A stretch of 26,785 bases of DNA, from positions 1 through 26,785 of the forward strand of contig JADFJB010000060.1 of assembly GCA_022566355.1 (NCBI GenBank). Direction: 5' to 3'. The notes under the pieces are model-generated. The model was given only the letters and a program-made list of their open reading frames with translations. It was not told where the DNA came from and did no database searches. Positions 6,986 to 15,031 of the stretch are shown here, one piece after another; within the stretch, counting starts at the first letter, position 1, and every line of letters starts with the position of its first letter. This DNA comes from a candidate division KSB1 bacterium (GTDB lineage Bacteria; Zhuqueibacterota; JdFR-76; DREG01). The position numbers and the translations under genes are program-made.

Positions 6986-8284
6986 ATGAAACGACGTCAT
7001 TTCTTAAAAGACATTGCGGGAAAAGCAATGGGTGCGCTTGCACTTCCATATTACATTCCTTCATCCGTGTTGGGTAGAGACGGTGCAGTAACGCCTAGCA
7101 ACCGCATCACCATTGGCTGCATCGGTGTCGGCGGCCAGGGCACTGGCAATCTGAAGAACTTTCTCAGTAACCCGGCAGCACATGTCCTTGCGGTTTGCGA
7201 TGTGGACAGGAGCCACCGCGACCGAGCCCGCGATCTTGTCAAAGAAGCCTATGACAGTAACGAGTGCGCAACCTACAACGATTATCGCGAGTTGATTGCT
7301 CGGCACGACCTCGACGCCGTCATGATTGCGGTTCCTGACCATTGGCACGGAATCATTGCTGTTGAAACGGTTCGGGCCGGGAAAGATATTTACGCAGAAA
7401 AGCCACTGGCTTACTCAATTTCAGAAGGACGAGCTATCGTCGATGCCGTAGACAGATATGGCGTTGTATGGCAGACAGGGAGTTGGCAGCGCTCAGAACG
7501 CCATTTCCGCTTTGCTTGTGAGTTGGTACGCAATGGACGCATCGGCGAGGTCCATACGGTCAGGGTTGGGCTTCCTCAAGGCAACAGTATTCGGGACAAT
7601 GGTACACAGCCTGCCCCGGTGCCGGAGGGTTTTGACTATGACATGTGGCTCGGACCGGCGCCCTGGGCGCCTTATAATCCGAGTCGTTGCCACTGGAATT
7701 TTCGCTGGATCAGTGATTACTCGGGTGGACAACTCACCGACTGGGCCGGGCATCACTGCGATATCGCCAACTGGGGCATGGGCACAGAGCTCACCAGCCC
7801 AATCGAAATTGAGGGAAAAGCGATTTACCCGCCGGCCGAAGACGGCCTTTTTGATACACCTGAATCGTATTACTTTGAGTGCAAATATGCTGAAGGATTC
7901 ACCATGATCGTTGCCGACCAAAAACAGCAACCCAAAGGAATGGGAGTACATTTCATCGGAACTGAAGGGTGGGTGCATGTTAGTCGAGGCGGACTTGAAG
8001 CGCATCCACAATCTATCCTAAGCTCGGTTCTCAGCCCGGACGAAGTACATCTTTATGAAAGTCACGACCATGTGGGTAATTTTCTCGATTGCATCCGCAA
8101 CCGAGCAAAAACGATTACACCTGTCGAAGTTGCACACCACTCGATTATGATTGGACACCTGGGTGTGATCGCGATGAAACTGGGGCGAAAAGTGAGATGG
8201 AAGCCTGATACAGAGCGATTCATCAACGACCGTGCAGCCGAACGACTGCTCTCGAGGCCAATGAGAAGTCCGTGGCATTTGTGA
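6986..8284 (+). CDS. Tat-exported Gfo/Idh/MocA family oxidoreductase
   Basis: The ATG at 6986 is preferred over an in-frame TTG 30 bases earlier: it has an AGGGA site and begins with a twin-arginine signal, MKRRHFLKD. Export of the folded, cofactor-loaded enzyme through Tat is therefore expected. The 432-residue product has a nucleotide-binding loop GCIGVGGQGTG (44-54), CDVD at the end of strand two (71-74), the family EKP motif (138-140) and GHHCDIANWGMG in the C-terminal catalytic domain. Members oxidise or reduce sugars and inositols with NAD(P) or tightly bound cofactor. The substrate is not predictable here. It lies 42 bases before the ThuA-HEAT gene, with which it probably forms an operon. 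GC content is clearly higher than in the flanking AT-rich genes. Confidence 0.92.
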   Translation: MKRRHFLKDIAGKAMGALALPYYIPSSVLGRDGAVTPSNRITIGCIGVGGQGTGNLKNFLSNPAAHVLAVCDVDRSHRDRARDLVKEAYDSNECATYNDYRELIARHDLDAVMIAVPDHWHGIIAVETVRAGKDIYAEKPLAYSISEGRAIVDAVDRYGVVWQTGSWQRSERHFRFACELVRNGRIGEVHTVRVGLPQGNSIRDNGTQPAPVPEGFDYDMWLGPAPWAPYNPSRCHWNFRWISDYSGGQLTDWAGHHCDIANWGMGTELTSPIEIEGKAIYPPAEDGLFDTPESYYFECKYAEGFTMIVADQKQQPKGMGVHFIGTEGWVHVSRGGLEAHPQSILSSVLSPDEVHLYESHDHVGNFLDCIRNRAKTITPVEVAHHSIMIGHLGVIAMKLGRKVRWKPDTERFINDRAAERLLSRPMRSPWHL

Positions 8285-8326
8285 GTGATAGTCTTTCGCC
8301 AAAAGAAATAATGTGAAAGGGAAAAT

Positions 8327-11300
8327 ATGCAACGACCGATAAAGGCATCAACCGCAGCATTGTTCACTTTCTGGTGCTTCTTTACCCTAACAGGCGCATC
8401 ACATGCGCAGATACCGCTGGGAGATCTGCATAAAATAGAAAACGCCGTACCCTCAGAAGCAACGGTTGCGCCAAAGCAACCTCGGAAACTCCTGGTCTTT
8501 ACCCTGGAGGAAGGCTTTAAGCACAGCTCAACTCCTTATGCAGCCAAAGCATTAGAACTGATGGGCAAGAAGACCGGCGCATTCGAAGTTGTGCAAAGCC
8601 AGGAAATGTCGATTTTCAAGCCGGAGAACCTCAGACAATTCGATGCAGTCCTCTTCGCCAATACCACCCAACTGAAGTTTGAAGACCGTGCACTGCGGCA
8701 TAGCTTGATGCAATTTATCAAAAGCGGTAAAGGAATAGTTGGCCTCCATGCAGCCACGGATAATTTTTATACCTGGCCTGAAGCCGCGAACATGATGGGA
8801 GGCCAATTCGACGGGCATCCCTGGAATGCCAGCGGTACCTGGGCCGTCAACATCGAAGATCCCAAACATCCTCTGACAGCCGCATTCAATAGAAAAAACT
8901 TTAGAATAAAAGATGAGATTTATCGTATTAGACAGCGCAGCCTACGAGCAAATAGCCGCGTGCTTGTTGGCCTGGATATGACCGATGAGGTCAACTTGAG
9001 TGCTGAGGGTGTGCGGTTCGCGGACAAGGATATTCCAATTAGCTGGATTCGTGGATATGGCAAGGGGCGAGTGTTTTACAGCTCATTTGGACACAATCAT
9101 GCGATCTACTGGAATCCGGTCCTTTTGCGACATTTTCTCGACGGCATTCAATTTGCAATGGGCGACTTGCCAGTGGATACGACACCAAACCGATTTGATG
9201 TGACCCAAGCTTTGGGTTTTGAGGTACTCGAGGACCTCTTAACTAAGATAGCTGTCTACGAATACGGTCAAAGTCGTGAGCCGCTAGTCAACCTTGCCGA
9301 GTTTCTGCGGATGGCTCAGGCTTCACCCAAAGGACTCAAACGCATTGAGAAACGTCTCCTGAACGTCCTAAAATCCGATGCCACCCTTGCGGGTAAACAG
9401 TTTATTTGTGATCGTCTCAGCATAATCGGCACCAAGGAATCAGTAAAGACTTTGGCAAAAATGCTTCCGGATATAGCCACTTCCGATATGGCCCGTTTTG
9501 CCCTGGAGCGCATTCCGCACACTGCAGTGGACAAGGCATTACGGAAAGCCCTGTCAAAAACAGATGGCAAACAGAAGGCCGGCATCATCAACTCATTAGG
9601 ACAACGCCGGGACACTCGATCGGTGTCCGCGTTGCTTAAATTACTGGATGATCCTGATCCGATCATTGCCACTGCCGCAATCGCCGCACTTGGAGAAATT
9701 GCTGATTCTAAGGCGACCAAAGCACTAGCACAGGCCAAAGAAAAAATGACGGGAGAGCTACGAATGAAAGTATTGCCCGCCTATCTAAAATGTGCTGACC
9801 GGCTTTTGGAAAAGGGTGAACAATTGCAAGCATTGGCGATCTACAAACAGTTGAACAATCCCGCAGAACCTCCGTCAATTCGCTTTGCCGCGCTCAAGGG
9901 CATGATTCGGTCTGCAGGTGATCAGGCCAACGAGATGATCCTTACGATGTTAAAAGCAGACGATTCTCAGATGCAGACAGTAGCATCCGGACTCGTGAAG
10001 GAGATCCCAGTGTCGCAAAGCATTGCCGGGATTGTGCGGGAGATTCCTCATATGCTGGCAGCCAGCCAGGTTCAACTGCTGACCTCATTGGCCGAACGTC
10101 ATGATGCAGAATCTCGCCAGGCATCCATGGATGCGATTGAAAGTGACTATATTGAAGTGCGAATTGCTGCACTCAAAGCCCTGGCCAAGGTGGGTGACGA
10201 GTCTGCGGTCCCGTTGTTAGCAAGGTCTGCGTCAGAAGCAAGTACCGGGGAGGAGAGGAAGGTCGCACGGGAGAGTCTTTATCGCCTGCGGGGCTCGAAC
10301 ATTGACCAGGCAATAGTCGACAACATTTCTGTCTCTAAGCCCGAGGTCAAAGCGGAGCTGATTCGCAGTGTAGATCGGCGGCAAATACATACGGCAGTTC
10401 GTATTCTATTTCAGACCGCTAAAGATTCGGACAGAAAGGTACGAATTGAATCGGTCAAAGCATTGAAGACCCTTGCCGGTTCGGAGACCTTGCCTGAGCT
10501 CATTGGCTTATTAGTGAATACCCAGAGTGCTGCGGAGCGCACCGAGCTCGAAAAAACCGTGGCTGCCGTTTCTCTGAAGATTCCCGAAGAGAGTCGTAGA
10601 AGTGAAGCCGTAATGAAAGCGCTGTCATCGGTGACTAAGGTAGAATCTCGAAGCTCACTGTTCAACGTCCTCGGTAAAATAGGAGATCGGACCTCTCTCC
10701 CGGTGTTGAGAGCAGCTTTGGATGACACCGTTGCAAATCTCAAAACCGCAGCAGTTCGCGCTTTTGCAGCATGGCCAAGCGCTGAACCGTTAGATGACCT
10801 TCTTGAAATCGCACAGAATTCTGACAATACCATACGCCAGGTTCTTGCTTTGCGTGGGTTTGTTCGCCTGCTGGGACTTGAGAGCGACCGCCCTGACGAA
10901 GTGGTAATTGAGATGTTTAAGCTGGCATTGGATCTGGCAGCGAACACAAATGAAAAGAAAATGGTCTTGTCTGGTATCTCAAACATAGGATCAATGGCGG
11001 CTTTGGAAGTTGCGAGCACATACCTGGAGGACCCGGCTTTGCGTCAGGAGGCCGAAGTAGCCGTAGTAAGAATTGCCAAGGATGTGAGTGGCAGTAATCC
11101 CGAAAATACCAAAAAAGTGCTGGAGAAAGTCATTCAAATTACCAATAGTGATTCACTTCCACATATAAGCGATGCCCGTCAGATGCTCACTCGGATTGAG
11201 CGCTTTGAGGATTACATGACGGTCTGGCAGGTATCAGGACCATACACACAAAAGGATGTCAATGTTTTTGGATTCGCATTTGCACCGGAGCAAATTGATG

Positions 11301-11701
11301 CTCGGAATGTGACCTGGCAGATCATGTCGGCCGGCACCAACAAAGAAAAGCCCTGGCTTTTGGAGCTGGACAAAGTATTGGGAGGAGAGACTCGTGTTGC
11401 CTATTTGCGCAACAGAGTGTGGTCAGATATGCAACAGCCGGTCCGATTGGAACTGGGCAGTGACGATGGTGTCAAAGCGTGGCTGAACGATGAGTTGGTA
11501 CATGAAAATAATACCACTCGTGGTGTCACTCCAGGAGAGGACGTCGTCGAAGTCACCTTGAAAAAAGGTTGGAATTCTCTCCTGTTGAAAATCAGTCAGG
11601 GTGGTGGAGGATGGGGAGCCTGCGCACGTTTTCGGAATCTAGATGGCGGCAGGGTTGAAGGGCTGAAAGTTGCGTTGCCTGAGACCAAAGTTGTGGAATG
11701 A
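8327..11701 (+). CDS. Secreted ThuA-domain protein with HEAT repeats and C-terminal jelly-roll-like module
   Basis: A 1124-residue product with a signal peptide (1-28, ending ASHAQ). Residues about 53-285 form a ThuA-like, glutamine-amidotransferase-fold domain (LLVFTLEEGFKHSS, GIVGLHAATDNFYTWPE, GHPWNASGTW, GYGKGRVFYSSFGHNH). ThuA proteins are linked to sugar catabolism, but their chemistry is poorly known. Residues about 290-960 are alpha-alpha HEAT/PBS-type repeats (ALLKLLDDPDPIIATAAIAALGEIAD and several others), typical protein-interaction scaffolds. Residues about 965-1124 form a beta module (RLELGSDDGVKAWLNDELV, LKKGWNSLLLKISQGGGGWG) like the end of the protein at 4878-5993. AAAGGGA precedes the ATG. 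It follows the Tat oxidoreductase, suggesting joint work on an extracytoplasmic sugar. Confidence 0.9.
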   Translation: MQRPIKASTAALFTFWCFFTLTGASHAQIPLGDLHKIENAVPSEATVAPKQPRKLLVFTLEEGFKHSSTPYAAKALELMGKKTGAFEVVQSQEMSIFKPENLRQFDAVLFANTTQLKFEDRALRHSLMQFIKSGKGIVGLHAATDNFYTWPEAANMMGGQFDGHPWNASGTWAVNIEDPKHPLTAAFNRKNFRIKDEIYRIRQRSLRANSRVLVGLDMTDEVNLSAEGVRFADKDIPISWIRGYGKGRVFYSSFGHNHAIYWNPVLLRHFLDGIQFAMGDLPVDTTPNRFDVTQALGFEVLEDLLTKIAVYEYGQSREPLVNLAEFLRMAQASPKGLKRIEKRLLNVLKSDATLAGKQFICDRLSIIGTKESVKTLAKMLPDIATSDMARFALERIPHTAVDKALRKALSKTDGKQKAGIINSLGQRRDTRSVSALLKLLDDPDPIIATAAIAALGEIADSKATKALAQAKEKMTGELRMKVLPAYLKCADRLLEKGEQLQALAIYKQLNNPAEPPSIRFAALKGMIRSAGDQANEMILTMLKADDSQMQTVASGLVKEIPVSQSIAGIVREIPHMLAASQVQLLTSLAERHDAESRQASMDAIESDYIEVRIAALKALAKVGDESAVPLLARSASEASTGEERKVARESLYRLRGSNIDQAIVDNISVSKPEVKAELIRSVDRRQIHTAVRILFQTAKDSDRKVRIESVKALKTLAGSETLPELIGLLVNTQSAAERTELEKTVAAVSLKIPEESRRSEAVMKALSSVTKVESRSSLFNVLGKIGDRTSLPVLRAALDDTVANLKTAAVRAFAAWPSAEPLDDLLEIAQNSDNTIRQVLALRGFVRLLGLESDRPDEVVIEMFKLALDLAANTNEKKMVLSGISNIGSMAALEVASTYLEDPALRQEAEVAVVRIAKDVSGSNPENTKKVLEKVIQITNSDSLPHISDARQMLTRIERFEDYMTVWQVSGPYTQKDVNVFGFAFAPEQIDARNVTWQIMSAGTNKEKPWLLELDKVLGGETRVAYLRNRVWSDMQQPVRLELGSDDGVKAWLNDELVHENNTTRGVTPGEDVVEVTLKKGWNSLLLKISQGGGGWGACARFRNLDGGRVEGLKVALPETKVVE

Positions 11702-11930
11702 ATCCCACAGCCTGGAGTCGGAAGCCAACTGAAAGTGGCTCTGGAACGACAACGAGAATTCTGCCGAATCGCCTAGCTAGCTAGGAAATGCTGAAGCCGA
11801 TCACAATAATTCAAGCCGAGAAAGATTTGTTAATAGCAAAAACTTACCAAAACACTTCCATTTTTGCCTTCCAAGTCATGCTCAATTCGGCCATCTGTTT
11901 TCAAACTCTTCCGGTATACAATTAAGACTG

Positions 11931-11956
11931 CCCGATAATTCGGGTATTACTTTTTT
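11931..11956 (+). terminator. Probable rho-independent terminator between convergent genes
   Basis: CCCGA (11931-11935) pairs with TCGGG (11940-11944) around a TAAT loop. TATTAC and then six T residues follow (11951-11956). The stem is short but lies in the 270-base gap between the ThuA-HEAT gene and the convergent zinc-ribbon gene. The gap holds no other recognisable feature. Confidence 0.4.
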
Positions 11957-11971
11957 GCAAGTTTTATAAAG

Positions 11972-12214
11972 CTAAACACTTCTTCCCAAATTTTCCCTGA
12001 CATCAGAAAACCCAACAATCTTTTTTCCCATAAAGGGAATGTCTATAGTTATATTATTATGACTTTTTATTTTCGAAACCATTCCCAATTTACCCTCAAA
12101 TGTCTCAACAATATCCTGGCATTGACACCAGTTAATCTCCTTACAATTTTTACAAGGTTCATTGTTGTTTTCATTGTTGGAAGGATTGCCACAACTTAAA
12201 CATATGCGTTTCAT
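11972..12214 (-). CDS. Small zinc-ribbon-like protein of unknown function
   Basis: An 80-residue product with cysteine pairs CLSCG (5-9) and CKNCK (21-25), and a further CQC nearby, consistent with a small zinc ribbon. The C-terminal half (MVSKIKSHNNITIDIPFMGKK) looks like one beta hairpin. No family recognised. The start ATG has a weak AGGCAG upstream. It reads in the same direction as the STAS gene, 75 bases downstream of its stop, and may share a transcript with it. Confidence 0.55.
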   Translation of the reverse strand: MKRICLSCGNPSNNENNNEPCKNCKEINWCQCQDIVETFEGKLGMVSKIKSHNNITIDIPFMGKKIVGFSDVRENLGRSV

Positions 12215-12289
12215 TTAATCTGCCTAAATTAGAATGATTTCCATTACTAGAATCCAACACGAATAAATAGCTATCCGAAAAGTTTATGG

Positions 12290-13057
12290 TTATGCAATCA
12301 GAGCTTCGGTTTTAAATCTATGGTTACAGCTTATGGTGAATATCGCCTCGCGGTGATGCTCATAATGAGGCAGTATTTCCTCTACAGAGTACATCTTAAA
12401 TAACCTTCTCAAAATTCTGTTACTGTAAACCAAAATAAATTCTTTCTCGTTTTGCTTTGCAAAAAGTTTTAAATCAATAAGCATCGCAATACCTTCATTG
12501 TCGATACTACGGATATTGTCAAGATTAATAATGATCGAAGAGTTTTTGAGGGAATATTCTTCAATTTTCTTACGAAATCGTTCGCAATTCCGTTTGTTTA
12601 TAAAATTAGGCTCTTTAATCTTTACGATTAAATAGGAATCTGTCCGTTTCAATTGCAGGACCAGTATAGCATCTTGATAGAATTGTTTTCCATTTTTTGA
12701 TTTTAAATGAGTAACAGCTTCGGATAGTGAATTGTAGACATTAAAAAACTTTTCCAATCCACAGGATTGAATAAGAAACAATATATTATTGTTTAGATTG
12801 GCAAAAGCTAGCCTGCTTGTTCCATTCCCTAATTTCTTGTGGAGATAGATCAATGCGGAAAGACCGGCGCTATCCATCCTAATTACCCTATTAAAATCGA
12901 TTACCACTTTACTATCTCCCCAGCAAAATTCCAGCACCTTAGAAATAAAAGATTTATAATTTCTACTGTTTAAAGGTGTCCTAGATTTAAAATCTATTGT
13001 AGTTATGCGCCGGTGATATTTAACATTGAGGTTTAATTGATAGCCTTCCATGGCCAT
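12290..13057 (-). CDS. Tandem STAS-domain protein (anti-sigma-antagonist-like)
   Basis: A 255-residue cytoplasmic protein with two STAS domains. The first (about 10-120) has VVIDFNRVIRMDSAGLSAL (51-69), with Ser63 at the position phosphorylated in SpoIIAA/RsbV-type antagonists. The second (about 130-245) has IIINLDNIRSIDNEGIAML (175-193), where the serine position is Asn187. So only the first domain looks phosphorylatable; the second may be a fixed-state or docking domain. The family usually releases sigma factors or other partners from a kinase/anti-sigma protein; no such kinase is in the window. The start is supported by AAGGAAG upstream of ATG 13057. A 77-residue coiled-coil gene lies 31 bases upstream, suggesting an operon. 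Confidence 0.82.
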   Translation of the reverse strand: MAMEGYQLNLNVKYHRRITTIDFKSRTPLNSRNYKSFISKVLEFCWGDSKVVIDFNRVIRMDSAGLSALIYLHKKLGNGTSRLAFANLNNNILFLIQSCGLEKFFNVYNSLSEAVTHLKSKNGKQFYQDAILVLQLKRTDSYLIVKIKEPNFINKRNCERFRKKIEEYSLKNSSIIINLDNIRSIDNEGIAMLIDLKLFAKQNEKEFILVYSNRILRRLFKMYSVEEILPHYEHHREAIFTISCNHRFKTEALIA

Positions 13058-13088
13058 GAACGCTTCCTTGACTTAGAGTATTTTTTCC

Positions 13089-13322
13089 TTAGCCACCCTT
13101 CTTTTCGTCATCAATAAGACTGGCTAGCTGTATTGTTATAATTAATTCGTTTATTTTTTTTAATTGATTTTCCATTTCTTCAATCAGATCTTGCCTTTGC
13201 ATTCCCAAAAGAAAATTATCATCATTATTTTCAATACACATCAATTCTATCGTTGCTGATTGTATTTGGACAAGTTCTTCTTGCAAGCTTTTTTGCCGGT
13301 CAAGCAACCTTTGATAACTCAT
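13089..13322 (-). CDS. Small coiled-coil protein, unknown
   Basis: A 77-residue charged helical product (LLDRQKSLQEELVQIQ, then LIEEMENQLKKINELIITI), probably two helices forming a coiled coil. It lies between a 91-codon ORF and the STAS gene with short gaps on the same strand. Small two-helix proteins of this type include export chaperones and secretion accessories, but nothing in the sequence decides this. An ATG start is present; the ribosome site is weak. Confidence 0.45.
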   Translation of the reverse strand: MSYQRLLDRQKSLQEELVQIQSATIELMCIENNDDNFLLGMQRQDLIEEMENQLKKINELIITIQLASLIDDEKKGG

Positions 13323-13331
13323 TTCATACGC

Positions 13332-13553
13332 TTAAGCTGAATTACAAAAATTGATAAAATCTTTACGTATGCTTTTCTCGATCTCGATTAAATCAGCTAA
13401 CATCTTAATCCTACATTGAAAAAGAAATCGATTATTTGGAATGTAAGAAATCGAGTTGAGTATTATTTTGGTAATTTCCCGGGTCAGACAATCCTTGATT
13501 TCAAACAGATCATTCGTATTAACATTCATTTTTGCGGGTATTGGATTGGCCAT
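13332..13553 (-). CDS. Small unknown protein, first gene of the STAS cluster
   Basis: From the ATG at 13553 (MANPIPAKMN) the product is 73 residues. An in-frame TTG at 13607 would add 18 hydrophobic residues but has no ribosome site. A helical segment rich in Ile/Leu with FEIKDCLTREITKIILNSI is visible. I recognise no family. Nine bases separate it from the coiled-coil gene, so the three minus-strand genes probably form one transcript. Confidence 0.4.
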   Translation of the reverse strand: MANPIPAKMNVNTNDLFEIKDCLTREITKIILNSISYIPNNRFLFQCRIKMLADLIEIEKSIRKDFINFCNSA

Positions 13554-13607
13554 TTTAATGTGTTTTGAATAAAATCCGGGTATAATTACTACAAAGAACT
13601 TAGCCAA

Positions 13608-14126
13608 TAATTATGCCAAGAAAAGAAATGACTTTTATCATTTATGATTTCCTGAATAAGTTATTGTTTTATATGAAATGAATCATTTTTGTTATTCAAC
13701 AACATTTTAGGATTTGTAGTAAATTGCATATCGTTTTCGCTAATAGTGTAGTAAAAACGCTATTATTTCATATGAACATTCCTCGGTTTATAAACACAAA
13801 CAGATGAATAAAATGAAAACATGAGCAAAATTTTGTCAATGTATTCTCAAATAAATAGCAGTATTATGTTTAGATAAATTTAGCCCGGGTCTATTATTGA
13901 GTGTTTCATATATGAAATAAATTTGAATAAAAAAGTAAAGGATTATTTTTTATTAATTTGAATTTTAAACATCTGCCGGAATAGATTCTACTTTTATAAA
14001 AGGTTAGATGATTTAATAGATATCAATTCAGAATTTTTGGTTTTCGCCTTGATTTCTTTTTAGAATGAAGTTACATTAAGTCTGAAAAAAATTGGAGACT
14101 TATATTTCCAAATAAATTAAACTAAT
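13608..14126. promoter_or_regulatory. AT-rich regulatory gap with three related palindromes
   Basis: About 520 bases without a gene separate the minus-strand STAS cluster from the plus-strand tRNAs, so divergent promoters should lie here. Three related elements are present: TTTTATATGAAAT (13667-13679), TTCATATGAA (13767-13776, perfect palindrome) and TTTCATATATGAAA (13904-13917, perfect 14-base palindrome). They look like copies of one operator. The rest is AT-rich and I see no gene or RNA in it. Confidence 0.45.
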
Positions 14127-14199
14127 GGCGCATTCGTCTAGTGGCCTAGGACGCCGGCCTCTCACGTCGGTAACACGGGTTCGACTCCCGTATGCGCTA
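14127..14199 (+). tRNA. tRNA-Glu (anticodon CTC)
   Basis: A full cloverleaf: acceptor GGCGCAT/ATGCGCT with a G1-T72 pair as in many bacterial tRNA-Glu genes, anticodon stem CCGGC/GTCGG, loop CTCTCAC giving CTC, T-arm GGTTCGACTCC and discriminator A. CCA is not encoded, so it must be added by a nucleotidyltransferase. Confidence 0.95.
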
Positions 14200-14209
14200 C
14201 AGTACTCAT

Positions 14210-14283
14210 GCGCCCGTAGTTCAATTGGATAGAATGTCTGACTACGGATCAGAAGGTTGGGAGTTCGAATCTTCCCGGGCGCG
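14210..14283 (+). tRNA. tRNA-Arg (anticodon ACG)
   Basis: Acceptor GCGCCCG/CGGGCGC, anticodon stem TCTGA/TCAGA with loop CTACGGA giving ACG, T-arm GAGTTCGAATC, discriminator G, no encoded CCA. A34 of this tRNA is the known target of the deaminase TadA, whose gene starts 16 bases downstream. Confidence 0.95.
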
Positions 14284-14299
14284 CTAAATTATTTTGGAT

Positions 14300-14770
14300 A
14301 TGCTTGCTTTAAATAATCACGAAAGATGGATGAATGAGGCGATTCGTGAGGCAGAGAAGGCATATAATGCCGGCGAAGTGCCGGTGGGCGCTGTGATTAT
14401 TACAGATGGCCGGGTAATTGGCAAAGGCCATAATCAGGTAGAACTGTTGAAAGATGCCACGGCCCATGCGGAAATGATCGCGATAACGGCGGCTTCAACA
14501 ACCGTATCTTCCTGGAGATTGGAAAATGCGATTTTATATACAACGCTTGAGCCATGTGTGATGTGTTCCGGCGCGATTCAAAATTCCAGGATTTCTAAAG
14601 TAGTATATGGCGCAGATGATTCTAAATATGGCGCCTGTGGTTCTGTATATAATTTATTGCAAGATCCAAAAGCTAGCTGGCATGTGGATATGGTATCGGG
14701 AATTTTAGAAGATAAATGTAAGGCAATGATGTCTTCTTTTTTTAGAAAGCTTAGAACCCATTCCGAATGA
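14300..14770 (+). CDS. tadA: tRNA-specific adenosine deaminase TadA
   Basis: TadA converts A34 of tRNA-Arg(ACG) to inosine so that it reads CGU, CGC and CGA. The zinc-dependent deaminase motifs are intact: HAE (56-58), with Glu58 as proton shuttle, and PCVMC (85-89) with the two zinc cysteines. The length, about 156 residues, is normal. The start is either ATG 14300 or TTG 14294; no good ribosome site is visible, possibly because the gene is translated from a transcript processed at the upstream tRNA. The substrate tRNA gene is directly upstream. Confidence 0.94.
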   Translation: MLALNNHERWMNEAIREAEKAYNAGEVPVGAVIITDGRVIGKGHNQVELLKDATAHAEMIAITAASTTVSSWRLENAILYTTLEPCVMCSGAIQNSRISKVVYGADDSKYGACGSVYNLLQDPKASWHVDMVSGILEDKCKAMMSSFFRKLRTHSE

Positions 14771-14841
14771 TCCTAAAGTTTGGATTATTATTTGTCGGAG
14801 ATATTAAATTTGATAAAACGATTTTTTGATTTTTGTGGTAA

Positions 14842-14926
14842 GGAGAGGTGTCCGAGAGGCCGATGGAGCACGCTTGGAAAGCGTGTGTAGTGAATGCTAC
14901 CGTGGGTTCGAATCCCACCCTCTCCG
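14842..14926 (+). tRNA. tRNA-Ser (anticodon GGA)
   Basis: Acceptor GGAGAGG/CCTCTCC, anticodon stem CACGC/GCGTG with loop TTGGAAA giving GGA, a long variable arm (TGTAGTGAATGCTACC region) as expected for class II tRNA, T-arm GGTTCGAATCC, discriminator G, no CCA encoded. Confidence 0.95.
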
Positions 14927-14932
14927 CGATGA

Positions 14933-15005
14933 GGGGCAGTAGCTCAGTCGGGAGAGCGGTACGTTCGCAACGTACAGGTCGAGGGTTCGAATCCCTTCTG
15001 CTCCA
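14933..15005 (+). tRNA. tRNA-Ala (anticodon CGC)
   Basis: Acceptor GGGGCAG/CTGCTCC with a G3-T70 wobble, the identity element recognised by alanyl-tRNA synthetase. The anticodon stem GTACG/CGTAC has loop TTCGCAA, giving CGC. T-arm GGTTCGAATCC, discriminator A, no CCA encoded. The alaS gene for its synthetase lies about 8 kb downstream. Confidence 0.95.
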
Positions 15006-15031
15006 CAAAACTGTTCTTGGAATGAATTATT

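Noticed and set aside
7493-8011. 172-codon antisense frame in the Gfo/Idh/MocA gene
   Set aside because: The plus-strand gene has clear family motifs across the whole interval; the antisense frame has none.
10411-11019. 202-codon open frame antisense to the HEAT region
   Set aside because: It is serine/arginine/leucine-rich with no recognisable motif, lies wholly inside the strongly supported 1124-aa gene, and has the look of an opposite-strand shadow.
14751-15008. Minus-strand ORF with RRDSNPRP and GFEPT-like words
   Set aside because: It is the reverse translation of the tRNA-Ser and tRNA-Ala genes, a well-known spurious ORF type; the plus-strand 72-codon frame at 14848-15066 is the same artefact.
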